This document shows, piece by piece, positions 23,018 through 35,269 of a stretch of 64,000 nt of DNA. The notes below the pieces were generated by a model that saw nothing but the letters and a program-made list of their open reading frames with translations, was not told the DNA's origin and ran no database searches. Numbering within the stretch: the first letter of the stretch is position 1; each line of letters opens with the position of its first letter. Both the position numbers and the translations under genes were made by a program. The stretch is from Prinsepia uniflora (taxonomy: Eukaryota > Streptophyta > Magnoliopsida > Rosales > Rosaceae), in contig CM064863.1 in the NCBI GenBank assembly GCA_032719365.1, positions 66,427,583 to 66,491,582 on the forward strand. Direction: 5' to 3'.

Positions 23018-24468
23018 TGAAGACTATTGTGGAAACCTTTTGATTCGTCTGTGCGTCCCTTCAGGATTTTTTTGTTTGGTTAATTTGGTAGAAGAAGAAG
23101 AAAAGAGCGGAGCTTTGGTCTTGGAATCAGGTATTTATTTCGAGGGATCACGGGACTACGGTTGTTTCCCGACCCGATGAAAAAGACCCGTAAAAACCGA
23201 ATGGGCCGACGGCTGTACACAGCTCCGAAATAAAGGTTTGAATGTCACTCCTACTAATTTGTGGAAGAGTGAAAATTGTATTCCTAGTTCGAATTTCAGT
23301 GTTGTTTCTAGTTAAGATTTCTTGTAATTAGTTAATTATTTTCCTAATTCTTGTGCATATACAAATATTCTCCTGATCAAGTGTATCTAATTCAATAATT
23401 TTGACTTGTAAACAACTAATTTAATATTCAAAACCCGATTACATATTGTAAATAAAATTTATAAAAATCTTTCCTCCTCTATAATTAAAAAAAAAATTCT
23501 CCTTATGAAGAAATATCTCCAATTCAATTCAAGTTGATATCAGTCAGTTAAAGTCGATTTGAACAAACAAACAAAAAACATCTCAACACACCTAAAATGA
23601 AAAATAAAAAAATAGACCCTTACCTCTAGAGTTCAGTGGCCTAAACCCGTGCCAACACAAATCAAGTGCGCTAAAAGAACCTAAACACCCAAAAAAAAAA
23701 AAAAAAAAACAAACACTCTTAGTCTTATCCGGCCAATTCCCCGTTCAAAATCCTTCTCAATCACCATGAACGCCGACTACAATCAAGGAAAAGCATCATT
23801 GCACCGAGTACAGTTCATTAAGTTAGTGGCATCACTAGTGAGAAGAATAGGAAGATTTAGTTATGGCATCGATGTTTAGGACATGCTTTGTTTGGTTATT
23901 TATAACACTTAAAGTGTGTTTGGACGAAAAATTCCTAATTTAATGAAAATTTACAAAATTTCATAATTTGCAATTCCATATTTATAATTTCCATGATTTG
24001 TAAATTCTAACGTTTGGATATCAGTGTTAAAAATTATGTAAATTAAAATTTCACTTGTGTCAACTCATCATTTGGAAAATTATGTCGCTTGAGGCATCAT
24101 TTCAACTCATCATTTGGGACATCCAAATTCCTTATTTTTATTTTTTTTGGAATTAATTAATTATTAATATATTATTAGTTAAATTTATTTAAATTTTATA
24201 TTATTATTATTATTATTACATTTTTCAAAATTATCAATCATCCGACTATTTAATACAGACAATTTGAAGAGTATTATTTTAGTGTGTTTGGATCGTATAA
24301 AGGCACTCAATCGTATTAATTTATATGGCAACAAATTAATACGAGTGATACCAAATACTAATTTCGTACTATATTATCATATTCAGTCCCTTATATGGTA
24401 TACCAAATGTAGCCTTAATTTTATTATTATTTAGTGGAATACAAGTTTTTTATTTTTAAGAAACATGT
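23018..24468. other. eIF(iso)4E promoter and AT-rich intergenic DNA
   Basis: The first 200 bp upstream of the eIF(iso)4E ATG are the likely 5' UTR and promoter; a CT/GA-rich segment lies around 23087-23110. Beyond about 23230 the DNA is AT-rich without genes. It holds a poly-A stretch near 23690-23709 and a TTA microsatellite near 24200-24218. The region ends abruptly at the Tat LTR. Confidence 0.5.
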
Positions 24469-25745
24469 TGTTTACATCTGAAATAAACCACTATGGCCTT
24501 GGAGAAGGTTTTTAAGAAATTAAAGATCTAATTCGACTTTAAGCTCAAACACAGCTCGTATCCAACAGTTGGATCATGGGGAAACGCAGACTTAATTTAC
24601 GCAATTACACTTATATGGCGCGGAAACCATCAAAACGAGTAGGGGGATGTACAATTAAGTCATCGTGAAGGAGATGCACGTGTCGACCACTGCACTCACA
24701 TGCCGCCTATAAAAGGACAAGAAGCCATCTTCTCAAAAGAACAACAAATAACTCAATCAAACAAACAAATTGATCAAACTCAATCAATTTCAACAACTGC
24801 GAACCCTCAAAAGTTTCTTTGCTACCCAAAAATCGCCTTCTTGGAAAAATTTGTCTCTTCGATCTAAGATTAAGATTCAATTCTGCTCTCAACCCTTCTC
24901 AGTTCTTACTAAGAACACCAAGCTTTCCTTCGAACCCGACTTGCGTCCCAAGTTTGTTTCTGAAGACTTCCCGACCACCATACTTCATCTCAACTTTTTA
25001 CTGCTCTTCCAATACTTTTGGTATGATTTCCAATGGATGTTCATCTAGTTGATGGTCTTTCGACCAAGAACGCCAGCCTATAGCTTAGTCTATAGATAGT
25101 TTATTTCACGCTCTTGTAATTCAATTCATCACGATAATATTCAAGCATTTACTTTCTCAGTGCTTGTATTTTCCCTTTTCCTCTCTACAATCAGTACATC
25201 AACCAATGAGTTCTATAGCTCCATAAGTAGTAGAACCATATTCATGTTTTAGTTCAGTATTCGAATAGCCTAGCTTGAAGAGGTACTAAACTCTCCCCTT
25301 TAACTTTGAATTGCACATTGCTAACATGAACATGCTGACATTGAACTTGGAATAGGCGCAAAAGAAAATATTTAAAGTCCTCGAAGAAGGCATAGAAAAG
25401 AACAGCGCAAGTAAGATGCCCACTTGCTCCACTTTAACTTGATTCAAACGATGGTCTTTGGGCTGCAATTTAGAAACCATTTCTAACCCTTTCTAGTAGC
25501 AGCTTCTCCTAGTGGTACACCTACTTCGAAGGTAGCTAGAAGGTCAAGTTTACTAGACCAGCTCATCTAAGACAAGGCCGCGACACCATGGCCCAAGGCT
25601 AGTCTTCATCCCACTCGCCCTAATCACTTTCACCGCACACCACTACATCAGACTACAACGAAAAGATCCTCCTCACCCAAAAATTTGCGTATCTACTTTT
25701 TTGGAAGCAAGCCACAGAACGGTTACCCCGGATTCCACTACGACA
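24469..25745 (+). mobile_element. 5' LTR of Tat-lineage Ty3/gypsy element T1
   Basis: Starts TGTTTACATCTGAAATAAACCAC and is repeated at 63446 to the window end. Shared landmarks include CTCGTATCCAACAGTTGGATCATGG, a run of AACAA/CTCAATC and CCCTTCTCAGTTCTTACTAAGAA. The 3' end is placed at about 25745 (CACTACGACA), because the next bases contain GCACGCCCAATGGGAC, typical of the sequence just inside plant gypsy 5' LTRs. The length is about 1.28 kb. Outer target-site duplications could not be compared because the right element runs out of the window. Confidence 0.75.
24708..24714 (+). promoter_or_regulatory. TATA box of T1 LTR
   Basis: TATAAAA in a GC-rich context (GCCGCCTATAAAAGGAC), about 240 bp into the LTR, followed by A-rich leader sequence, is a textbook U3/R promoter. 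The matching position in the right-hand LTR (near 63677) reads CTACAAAG, so that copy has probably lost it. Confidence 0.7.
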
Positions 25746-25799
25746 ACATTTTAGGCACGAACATAATCTAGCACGCCCAATGGGACTCTTTTATGGTGC

Positions 25800-27640
25800 A
25801 TGCCCATGTTCTGATATGTCGAACAAAGACATGATACTAAAGAGAGATTTGTGAGTTTGAGAACACAACAAGAAACTTCCGGGCTACTACTAATGGAAGC
25901 CAATATGGAAACTCCTCATGATGGTAATCTTGAAGATATCAATAGTCAGGAAACAGTTAAGGAAGAATTGATGTAATTCATCAAGGATGCCCGAGCTCCC
26001 ATCTACGATCAGATGAAAGTTCTAAATGAACATGTTTAGGAGCTCTCTAGGCAAGGGAACACGGAGCCGAAAAGTATCGCCACCCCACCACCAGAGGTGG
26101 TAAGCCCAGATAAAGAGAAATAGACTGTGGATTCTAAAATATTTACTTTAGAACTTGTGATTACGGGGCCTTTGTGTTCAAGTGACCCACTTTTCGAAGT
26201 ATTGAAAACCATCAGGACCCGCGAGGTCCAATCAAAAGAGGGCAATGAGATCCAGAAAAAATATCAACCACCCTCTTGGAAAGAGTCGAAGGTCAAAATG
26301 GCCAGGAGTGTCCCAACTGCGTTAAGGGTGACTTTGAGAACTGGAGAAGATCTAATGACACGAGGTCAGAAGAAGAATTCAAGCCTAACCCAAGGCCACC
26401 TTGTGTAGTTGAGCATCAAGCCATCGTCATTGAAATGGCTGAGATAAGGCGTATTATTCAAGGATAACCAGTGCCTCCTAGGAGAGTCAATGTCCCGACA
26501 TACAAGAAGCCTTATCAGGATAATCTTTTTCTCAGGTACTTCATACCGCCAAATTTTTTGCTCTTTAGTGGAGATGATAGTGCGTAGTCGTTGGAACATA
26601 TAGGGAGATTCTTGGCCCAACACGTAGCTCTTGAGAATAATTCCTATCTTAAGTTATGATTGTTCAGCAGCTCTCTGGTTGGAGATATTTTTTCTTAGTA
26701 CACTTTGATGCTTGAAGCTTCCATACGCACTTAGGGGAAATAGAGGCCAAGTTCCATGAAGAGTTTCATTGGGTTGAGCCTGTGGTCACTATCAGTGATC
26801 TAACTACCATCGAACAAGGAGAGCATAAGACTACTGAGAGTTTCATTGTCAGGTTTAAAAGGTCGAAGATGAAGTGCAGGTTCCCCACGAACAACGACCA
26901 AATGATGGCCATTGCGTAAAGAGCACTAAGGTTCCCACTAAGAAAGAAGTTCGATGACACCATTTTCTCAGAATTTCAGGAGATAATGGTATTTGTGTTG
27001 AAATTTGAGAGCCTGCTAAAAAAATGAACAACGACAGAAGCATAACTCTAAAGTACCCCATTTATATAAAAACAAGATCGTTGTACATCAGGGTGATCAC
27101 AAGGATATCGAGGAGGAATTCTTGGAAAATTGAGAGGGGTAGGAACTCAAGGTGGCTACAGCCAAGATCCAGACTTTAGGCACCATCAAATCATTGGTCA
27201 AACCGTGAGAGATCAGACACCTGCTAATCCAATTAAGGGATACTTTGCCAGCAAGGTCCCGATTTTCACTTTGTATCCATTTGACCTGACCAAGGTCGGA
27301 GAGATATACAATGAGCTATTTAAAGTAGAGTTGATTAAGCCTGATCCCAAGCAAGAGATACCTAGACAAGAAGAGATCAAGGGAAAACAGCTTTTCAAGT
27401 GGAATGTGTAACCACATCACTCCACCACAAATTATGTCCAATTTAGGGATACAATCCAAAGCTTGATCAACCAAGGGCATATCGCCTTGGTCCCAATAAC
27501 AAAAAGCCAATGACAGTGGACACTAATTTGTTCCTTATGGCATCAGTGAGCATAGTTGACCTACAATGGACACAGAATGAAAATGGTAACATGACTAAAG
27601 AAGGTCAACCAAAGGCTCCTAAGGAAACTCAGGATCCTGA
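25800..27640 (+). pseudogene. Degenerate gag of Tat-type element T1
   Basis: Translated pieces in all three frames match the gag of plant Tat/gypsy elements: a long hydrophilic N-terminus, then the retrotransposon-gag core (LFSGDD, then LEHIGRFLAQHVALENNSYL) near 26560-26660. Close to the C-terminus is a stretch around VPIFTLYPFDLTKVGEIY (from about 27250), followed by degraded gag-end sequence. Several in-frame stops and shifts are present, for example TGA at 26657-26659 and TAG near 26698. T2 repeats the same region at 52716-56418. No zinc knuckle is visible. The element could not make a functional Gag from this copy. Confidence 0.75.
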
Positions 27641-30235
27641 CTATGGCCATTGGGGAACTGGTCATTCGTAGTAAGTCCAAGACAAAGTGTGTGTTGGAAA
27701 TCTATACCTTAGGTGCTAGGATATATCTGGAACTAAAGAGGTTGAGAGAAGGATGGGATGATGTCCTCCTCGACTATCCCAGAACCAGCTACAGACTTCA
27801 TAGACAAAAAAAAAAGGTCCCTCGAAGTTATGTCTTCTAAGGCAAGGAGATAGGATATCAAGAAACACAAATGACCAGCAAGCCAAAAATCTCTAAAGAA
27901 CTAGTAGGGCCCCGATGGCGAAAATGCTACTTCTCCGAGATCATAAATATTCCGACATGGAAAGGCTATCATCCAAAAAGGGAGATGGTACATGGTTGGT
28001 AAGAATGGCAAGATGAGTAAGGAATTAGGAAGAACTTCCAAAAACAGGATCCGGAGACAATTTAAAATCTACAAGTTGGCCCAGATGAACTTAATGAAAA
28101 CTGGAGAAAGAGAAAAGATGGGGTCAACCTTTAAGAAATATATCCCTCCCAAGCGTGTGTTGGATGGGGTCATTGGGGAAATGATCATATGTAGTAAGTA
28201 CAAGACAATATGTGTGTTGGAAATCCATACATTAGGTGCTAAGATAGACTTGGAACTAAAGAAGTCGAGATAATGATGGGATGATGTCCTCCTCGACTAT
28301 CCTAGAACCAGCTATGGACTTCATAGTCCAAAAGAAAAGCTCTCTCAAAGTTCTGTCTTCTAAGGCAAGGGGATATAAAGAAACACAAACGACCAACAAG
28401 ACAAAAATCTCTAACCAACTAGTAGGTTTTTTATGGCCAAAAGGCCACTTCTTCGAGATCGTCAATATTCCGACATGGGAAGGCTATCACCAAAAAGGGA
28501 GATGGTACATGGTTGGTAAGAATGTCAAGATGAGTAAGGAAATAAGAAGAACTTTCAAACACGAGATCCGGCGACAATTTAAAACCTACAAATTAGCCCA
28601 TATGAACTTGATGAAAACGGGAGAAAGAGAAAGGATGGAGTCTGCCTTTAAGAAATATATCCTTCCCAAGCACGTGATGGATGAGGTCATTGGGGAACTG
28701 GTCATGCATAGTAAGTGCAAGACAAAATGTGTGTTAGAAATCCATACCTTAGGTGCTAAGATAGACCTGGAACTAAAGAAGCCGAGAAAATGATGGGATG
28801 ATGTGCTCCTCGACTATCCCAGAACCAGCTATGGACTTCATAGTCCAAAAGAAAAGCTCCCTCGAAGTTTTTTCTTCTAAGGCAAGGGGATATTAAGAAA
28901 CACAAACGACTAGCAAGCCAAAAATCTCTAACCAACTAGTAGGATCCCAATGGGCAAAATGCCACTTATTTGGGATCGTCAATATTCCGACATGGGAAGG
29001 CTATTATCCAAAAAGGGAGATGGTACATGGTTGGTAAGAATGGTAAGCTAAGTAAGGAATTAGGAAGAACTTCCAAACATGGGATCCAGAGATAATTTAA
29101 AATCTACAAGTTGGCCTAGATGAACTTGATGAAAACTGGAGAAAGAGAAAAGATGGGGTTAGCCTTTAAGAAATATATCCCTCCCAAGCATGTGTTGGAT
29201 GGGGTCATTGGGGAACTGGTCATACATAGTAAGTACAAGATAAATTGTGTGTTGGAAATCCATACCTTAGGTGCTAAGATAGACCTGGAACTAAAGAGGT
29301 CGAGAGAATGATGGGATGATGTCCTCATCGACTATCCCAGAACCAGCTATGGACTTCATAGTCGAAAAGAAAAGCTCCCTCGAAGTTCTATCTTCTAAGG
29401 CAAAAGGATATCAAGAAGCACAATCGACCAGCAAGACAAAAATCTCTGACCAACTAGTAGGATTCTGATGGCCAAAAGGCCACTTCTTCGGGATCGTCAA
29501 TATACCAACATGGGAAGCTTACCATCCAAAAAGAGAGATGGTACATGATTGGTAAGAATGGCAAGATGAATAAGGAATTAGGAAGAACTTCCCAACACGG
29601 GATCCGAAGACAATTTAAAACTTACAAGTTGGCTCAGATGAACTTGATGAAAACTGGAGAAAGAGAAAGAATGGGGTCTGCCTTTAAGAAATGTATCCCT
29701 CTCAAGCGTTTGTTGGATGGGGTCATTAGGGAACTGGTCATACATAGTATGTGCAAGACAAAGTGTATGTTGGAAATCCATATCTTAGGTGCTAAGATAG
29801 ACCCGGAACTAAAGGGGTCGAGAGAATGATGGGATGATGTCCTCCTCGACTATCCTAGAACCAGCTACAAACTTCATAGTCCAAAAGAAAAGCTCCCTCA
29901 AAGGTTTTTCTTCTAAGGCAAGGTGATATCAAGAAACACAAACGACCAGCAAGCCAAAAATCTCTAACCAACTAGTATGATCCCGATGGCCAAAAGGCCA
30001 CTTCTCCGGGATCGTCAATATTCTGACATGGGAAGGCTATCTTCCAAAAATGGAGACGGTACATGGTTGGTAAGAATGGCAAGCTGAGTAAGGAATTAGG
30101 AAGAACATCCAAACACGAGATCCAGAGACAATTTAAAACCTACAAGTTGGCCCATATGAACTTCATGAAAACTGGAGAAAGAGAAATGATGCCTTTAAGA
30201 AATATATCCCTCCTAAGTTCTATGTTTGAGATTCT
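27640..30235 (+). repeat. Five-copy 518-bp tandem array inside T1
   Basis: The landmark GATGGTACATGGTTGGTAAG occurs at 27984, 28501, 29019, 29537 and (as GACGG) 30055, a strict period of 517-518 bp. The array runs from about 27640 to 30235. The unit length is not a multiple of three, so no frame reads through. Each unit holds an open frame of up to 170 codons (best at 28281-28793, with MVGKN, EIRRQFKTYKLA and VLEIHTLGAKIDLELK) that ends shortly before the next unit. I recognise no protein family. Tat elements are known to carry satellite-like tandem repeats. Confidence 0.92.
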
Positions 30236-30431
30236 TGTAAGAGCCAGAAGAAATGTCATGTTTGGCGACTCTACTGAAGAGGAATGGTTAAATAGCTAGT
30301 CCAAAAATCTTCACATCCTGACAACGATAGAAAATTCCGATCACGATACCCAACAAAGTGACAGTTATAGCATGGCCGAAGAAGCGCTTAAAGAGTTTAA
30401 GAAGGAATTGTTGGAGATCATGGAGGCGGAA
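30236..30431 (+). mobile_element. T1 internal sequence after the tandem array
   Basis: A short tail of T1-type internal sequence with a coding-like piece (AEEALKEFKKELLEIMEAE) is cut off at 30431 by the A element LTR. The matching continuation was not found elsewhere in the window. Confidence 0.5.
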
Positions 30432-31767
30432 TGTAACGGCCTAAAAAATCAAAAAATGTAATTGTGGAATTGATTGTAAATTGAATATTTTGCCCTTAAT
30501 GGTCTTAAAAGTTAACTTTTTACTCAAATTGTTTATTGGACTTTTCATGAATACCATAATGTAGGTCTCGAAGTCCTGATTCCGTAGACAGGTGGCATGT
30601 AGGAATTAGAGATCGGATAAACAAGCCTAGAATTATCTAGGGCATTTTGGTACTCTTTACTTGAGGGTATTTTGGTAATCTTGTAAGCAAGATTTTGTGT
30701 CTGGAGTTTGTTGGATTGTGACATGTGTCCTCTATTTTGAGCCTTAGATGCATCGACATATAATTTAATGGGTGAATATAGGTGTGTTGAGTTTGTTGTA
30801 TGTATGTTTTGAGTAGTTTTTGAGGGTTATGTGAGGAACCACCCACCCGAGCCACCACACGGACCAAATAGAAATCAGAAACAACGAGAGAGGAGGAAGG
30901 AAAAAGAAGATAATTGTTAGCCAAAAAATTGAGAATTATACCCGTGAGCCTCTAGGCCATTCGAAGTGTTAAAACTTCAAACGAATGTCTCTATTAGTTT
31001 CCTCAAGTTTCTAGAGTCCCAAAACATAAACAATCATGGAGTTTGGTATGCAGGAAGGTTGGGAAACCATGTGAGAGTTCTGGCCAAAAACTTGGATTTT
31101 GGGTTGAAGCCCAAGGCAACACAATCCCCGGAGCTGACGAAAAGCTTCTAGTTCGAGAATAAACTAGGAATAAAGATTGTGAGTGGGCTTTTATTTTTAA
31201 ATAAATTATTACGCATGCATATTTAACTATTTTACTTGTTTTATTATATGATTTTAATTTCAATAGTTCAATTATAATTTTCAAATTATTTTTTTGGGAA
31301 TTATTAACATATTTTGAATACGCATTTTACGATGTATCCTTAAGCTATGTTTTGGGCTTTGGCCTAGATTTTTGACATGTTTGAGTGGGTTTGAGTTAAT
31401 GATTTGTGTTAAACGAGTTGTCTTGTTTTGGGCCTTGAAGAAAGTATTTGAGATATTTTTTCCCGATGTATGCATGTTTTTAAGTTAAGGGTATAAATGT
31501 GTTTTCGTTAAATGGTTTTATAAATTGTTTATTTTTGTCCACTCACAACTTTTAATGTTTTTGATACCCTTCAGATTGATCACAGATGCGGGCTATAGCA
31601 GAGGCCGAGACATCACATGTCGCTGCGTACTGCGTACTCCATAAGTCACTATGCACTCTAGTAACCCCGAGTGGGTTATGATTTTATCCCTGGTCTGGCA
31701 CGGGGTGTTAGGTAGGAGCAGGGCACATCCCATAATAATCCAAGGGGGATTGGGATGGGTATTGTCA
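30432..31767 (+). mobile_element. 5' LTR of element A (Ty3/gypsy)
   Basis: Starts TGTAACGGCC and ends GGGATGGGTATTGTCA, followed by a tRNA primer site. It has the common LTR module: GTGAGTGGGC at 31179-31188 (one mismatch), GCATGCAT near 31213, TATGCATG near 31467, GTCCACTCAC at 31537-31546, then ATACCCTTCAG. The 3' 400 bp are close to 44020-44413. The length of 1.34 kb is short compared with its relatives, so an internal deletion is likely. Confidence 0.75.
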
Positions 31768-31770
31768 GTT

Positions 31771-31782
31771 TGGTATCAGAGC
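31771..31782 (+). other. Primer binding site of element A
   Basis: TGGTATCAGAGC is complementary to the 3' end of plant initiator methionine tRNA, the usual primer of Ty1/copia and many Ty3/gypsy elements. It lies three bases after the LTR end. Confidence 0.9.
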
Positions 31783-32719
31783 ACTAGGTTGCTCTTGTGG
31801 TGTTGCGCATGTGTCGGATGTGATGTCTCTGGGTTGTCATCATCTCGTCATCAATCTAATACTGAGGGTAAAAAAAGGAAAGTTAAGTGGGAATGAACCC
31901 CTGATAGATTCTGTTTGGTATCCTATATCGTGTTTCACTAGGGTCCAACACTGAGTATGGTCGAGTAGACCCAAAGACGGCCGAGTTTCTTGTGTGCCCA
32001 GTGGTTGAGAGTCGTAGAGTTACAAGTGGATGGGATCCTCGGGTAGTAGTTACTAGTTGAGTGGATGTCAGTATCGTGATCATCCAGAATTATGACCAAT
32101 GATTGGTCAGGATGGATGTGCTGCTGGTAGCAGTCGAGGTTGTTGATGACCCTTGTTTGAGATTAGTTGAACAAGTTACTAGGAGAGCGGTACTTGTGGA
32201 TCAGATCCCGGGGTGGATCGATCGATTGACTATACGCTTGAGCAGATGGTATGGACGATGGGTTGTCGCCCGAGTAAGTGACCTCGATAGCGATGAGTGG
32301 CCGTTATGAGTATTTGGTACCGATAGCAGAATTTTTCTTGGTTGGGTCTGCATGAGGTTGTGACAGACATCACTATCAACGGACATGGATGAGATTAGTG
32401 AGAGTTGGACGACGTTCAAGGAACATACTTACATTATTTTTACCCTAGTTTCATCGAGACGAGGGAGGTAGAGTTCCTCCGACATGAGCATGAGATTTGA
32501 TGGTAGCTCAGTACGAGCAGAGCTTGGGATTTTATCATGATGTGCTCATGGTTCAGTGACGAATGAGACAATGAGGTTTCATTGGTGGTGATTGTGTTGA
32601 GAAGCCACACCATCTCCACTGAGATGAGTTGGATGGAATCCAGCAGCGATCGGATGATTCTGGATGACACCGAGTACGTCTAGAGGATGACTTAAACGGG
32701 GGCTTAGACGAGGGTTGCC
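31783..32719 (+). mobile_element. Internal remnant of element A
   Basis: About 0.94 kb of sequence follows the primer site before the B LTR begins. I found no intact gag or pol motifs; all open frames are short. It is assigned to A by position only. Confidence 0.5.
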
Positions 32720-34350
32720 TGTAACGCCCCGGAAATTCAGAAAATGTAATATTGTAAAATAATGAATAAAATGACATTTTACCCCTGTGTTTGGTGTGGT
32801 CAATTTGTTGACTTTTTGATTGGAAGGTCGAACGGACGTTGACTGATGACCGTGACGTAGTTCGGGACGTCACGAGTTCATAGACAGGTGGCACGTCCGA
32901 TTCGGACGCTCGAGGTGAAAGTTATGACGTTCGGAAGTTCAAGGGCATTTCCGTAATTTGGACGATTATGGGGAAAATGTTGACTTTTTGAAATACAATT
33001 GATTTTCACACGACTCGAAGACCGTTAGGTTCGTCTCGAGGCCCCGAGTACAACGACAGGCGGCACGCGTGAAACGGACATCAGATGACCAAGTTACGGG
33101 TCACGGAGGATGAGGGGCAATTTGGTAATTTGCCAACTGAGGGCATTTTGGTCATTTACACGGCGGCTACTGTTCACCACCGTGGAACAGCGTGTGCACG
33201 GCCATGCCGTGAGTGCCTGCACATTCCAATTGTTAAATCCTGTAGTGGACTGAACAGAGTGATTTGTTTAATTGGATTAAGGATATTGGAAACATGGCTG
33301 AGTGGTTTGGACTGAACACAGTGCACAGGTGAGTTTTTAAAATTGATCATGGGGTCTGTTTGCCGGAAACAAACTGCACAGTGACATCTGAAGGATTCCC
33401 ACGAGTTGCCGTCCCATTTTGGTCGATTATCTGAGTGCTATTGAGTGGAGGGTTTCATTTGGAAAAAGAGTGAGGGCTGAGAGCTAAGAGAAACTGAGTC
33501 GGGAGGAAAAACCAGGAAATGGAAGGAAATTCAAAGATCTAATTGTGAAGCCATTTGAACGAAACCAAGGTTTGTGTGAGTCTTCTGGGTTCACTATGAA
33601 CTAAACCACGAAGGAATTGAAGGGGATTGAGCACTGGTTGGCCGGGAACCTGAGTTCCAGTTTCTGGAAAATCGCAGTGTTGAGGACGAAGACTCCCAAG
33701 TGAGTTCTGGTCTAATTGGTTGTGCATTTGGGTTCGTCTAGGTCCTAGCATACTCCCTGTGAAGTTAATTTGAGAATGGAACTGAGTTGGGTGAGTTGCA
33801 GACGTCGACCCGCTCGATTGTTCAAGCTTGGGTTGATCGATTTAGGGACAGTCGAGGTTAATCAAGGTCACAGAACTAAAATTAAAAGCTTATAGAAGAT
33901 GTTAGGATTGAAAACAGAAGGAATTGGTTGAGAAGTGAGGGTTAACTGGCCGGGTTGAGCCGCGGGTAACAAACCCGTTTAGCAGGCTAGTTAGGTAAGG
34001 GAGACAACACTGTAGTAGGCGCGTAGCCTTCACGCGCAGCCACTTTGGGCGGCGTGTGACGGCGCGTGTGACCTCATCTCCGGTCAGGGTCAACTGAGAT
34101 TTTCTTCCTTTTAATGTTTTTAACATTTTATTTTTAGAGTTCGAGTTGACCGGGAGTCGTTCGGGATAGTTTCGAGGGTTCGGAAGATTAGGTCCTTAAG
34201 TTTAATTACGTCGAAAAATCCAGAAAAATTAGGAAAAATCATACGAGTTATTTGGGGATGTTTGTAACCCTCCTTGTACGTTTTTATAGGCCCAGACATT
34301 TCCGAAGCTACTGAAGAGCGCACAGGGCGCGATTGACGCGTCCGAAAATC

Positions 34351-35269
34351 GTGAGTGGACTTTTGATTTCTAAATCGAGCATGCATGACTATTTTTACTC
34401 ATCTATCTTATGTTTTCATATATGATTTTATGATGATGCTATGATATTTCGGTTTTACGTAATTTCACATTTTTCGAGGTGATTATCGCACTTTACGTAT
34501 TTCGAGGTTACGATTTTCACTTATGCATGAATGATGTATTGATGAAGTATTTGGATATGATTCGGGATGTTACGTTTTAATGATGTTTTGATTATTTTTG
34601 TGAAGTAATTTCGGAAATTGCATGTGAAATCCAGACGTAAGTCCTATTATGACGATTTGTGATTATGGAATGATTTCTGGTAAACGGATCACGAAGGATC
34701 CTGGGTTTTTTTGTGCTTTATAAAATGGTTTTGGGTTTAAAAACCCGGGATGATTGTTGGATCTAGTTTTGGGTTTAAAGACCCAGTTAATTGATGACGG
34801 GGGAGGGCCCGAAAATTGGGTTTAAAGATCCGTATTGAGTTTAAAGACTCGTGAGTTTAAAGACTCGGTTATTGTGATACCCCCGAGGCCTATTGATTAT
34901 GTTTTGAGTTTAAAGACTCGTTGATATCCCGGGAAGGCCTGATATTGAGTTTAAAGACTCGGATGGATCCAACGACATGATTGTGAGTACTTAATCAGTT
35001 TTACTTGGTTTGGTTGATTGGAAATTTGAAAATGATGATTTCTGAATTTTGTTAATATTATATTATTTTACATGAGTTATGACGGTTTTCTGTAACGTTT
35101 TCCATGTGTTTCGGAAAAAGGGATTTCAAATGTTTAGTATGCGGTTTTCGATTATCTGGTTATGCATGAGTGTTATAAAACTGGAGGGCGAACCCCGATT
35201 TCGTTAAACTGTTTTCTGTAAACTTTTGTTTCGGTCCACTCACACTTTGTTGTTTTAATTACCCTCCAG
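34351..35269 (+). other. Intron-like, arm-bounded module inside the B LTR
   Basis: The segment opens with GTGAGT and closes with TTTTAATTACCCTCCAG, i.e. donor-like and acceptor-like ends. The first ten bases (GTGAGTGGAC) are the exact reverse complement of 35234-35243. Between them sit two GCATGC-type sites and the palindrome array. The same layout is seen in the other LTRs. That it is spliced is an inference. Confidence 0.5.
34733..34962 (+). repeat. TTTAAA palindrome array in B LTR
   Basis: Units read GGGTTTAAAAACCC, GGGTTTAAAGACCC, GGGTTTAAAGATCC and four of GAGTTTAAAGACTC type, separated by GC-rich spacers such as GGAGGGCCCG and CCCCCGAGGCC. Confidence 0.88.

Noticed and set aside
34733..34962. 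The GAGTTTAAAGACTC repeats look at first like a CRISPR-type array.
   Set aside because: This is plant nuclear DNA. Spacing is irregular, spacers recur between copies and the array lies within dispersed LTRs in both orientations.
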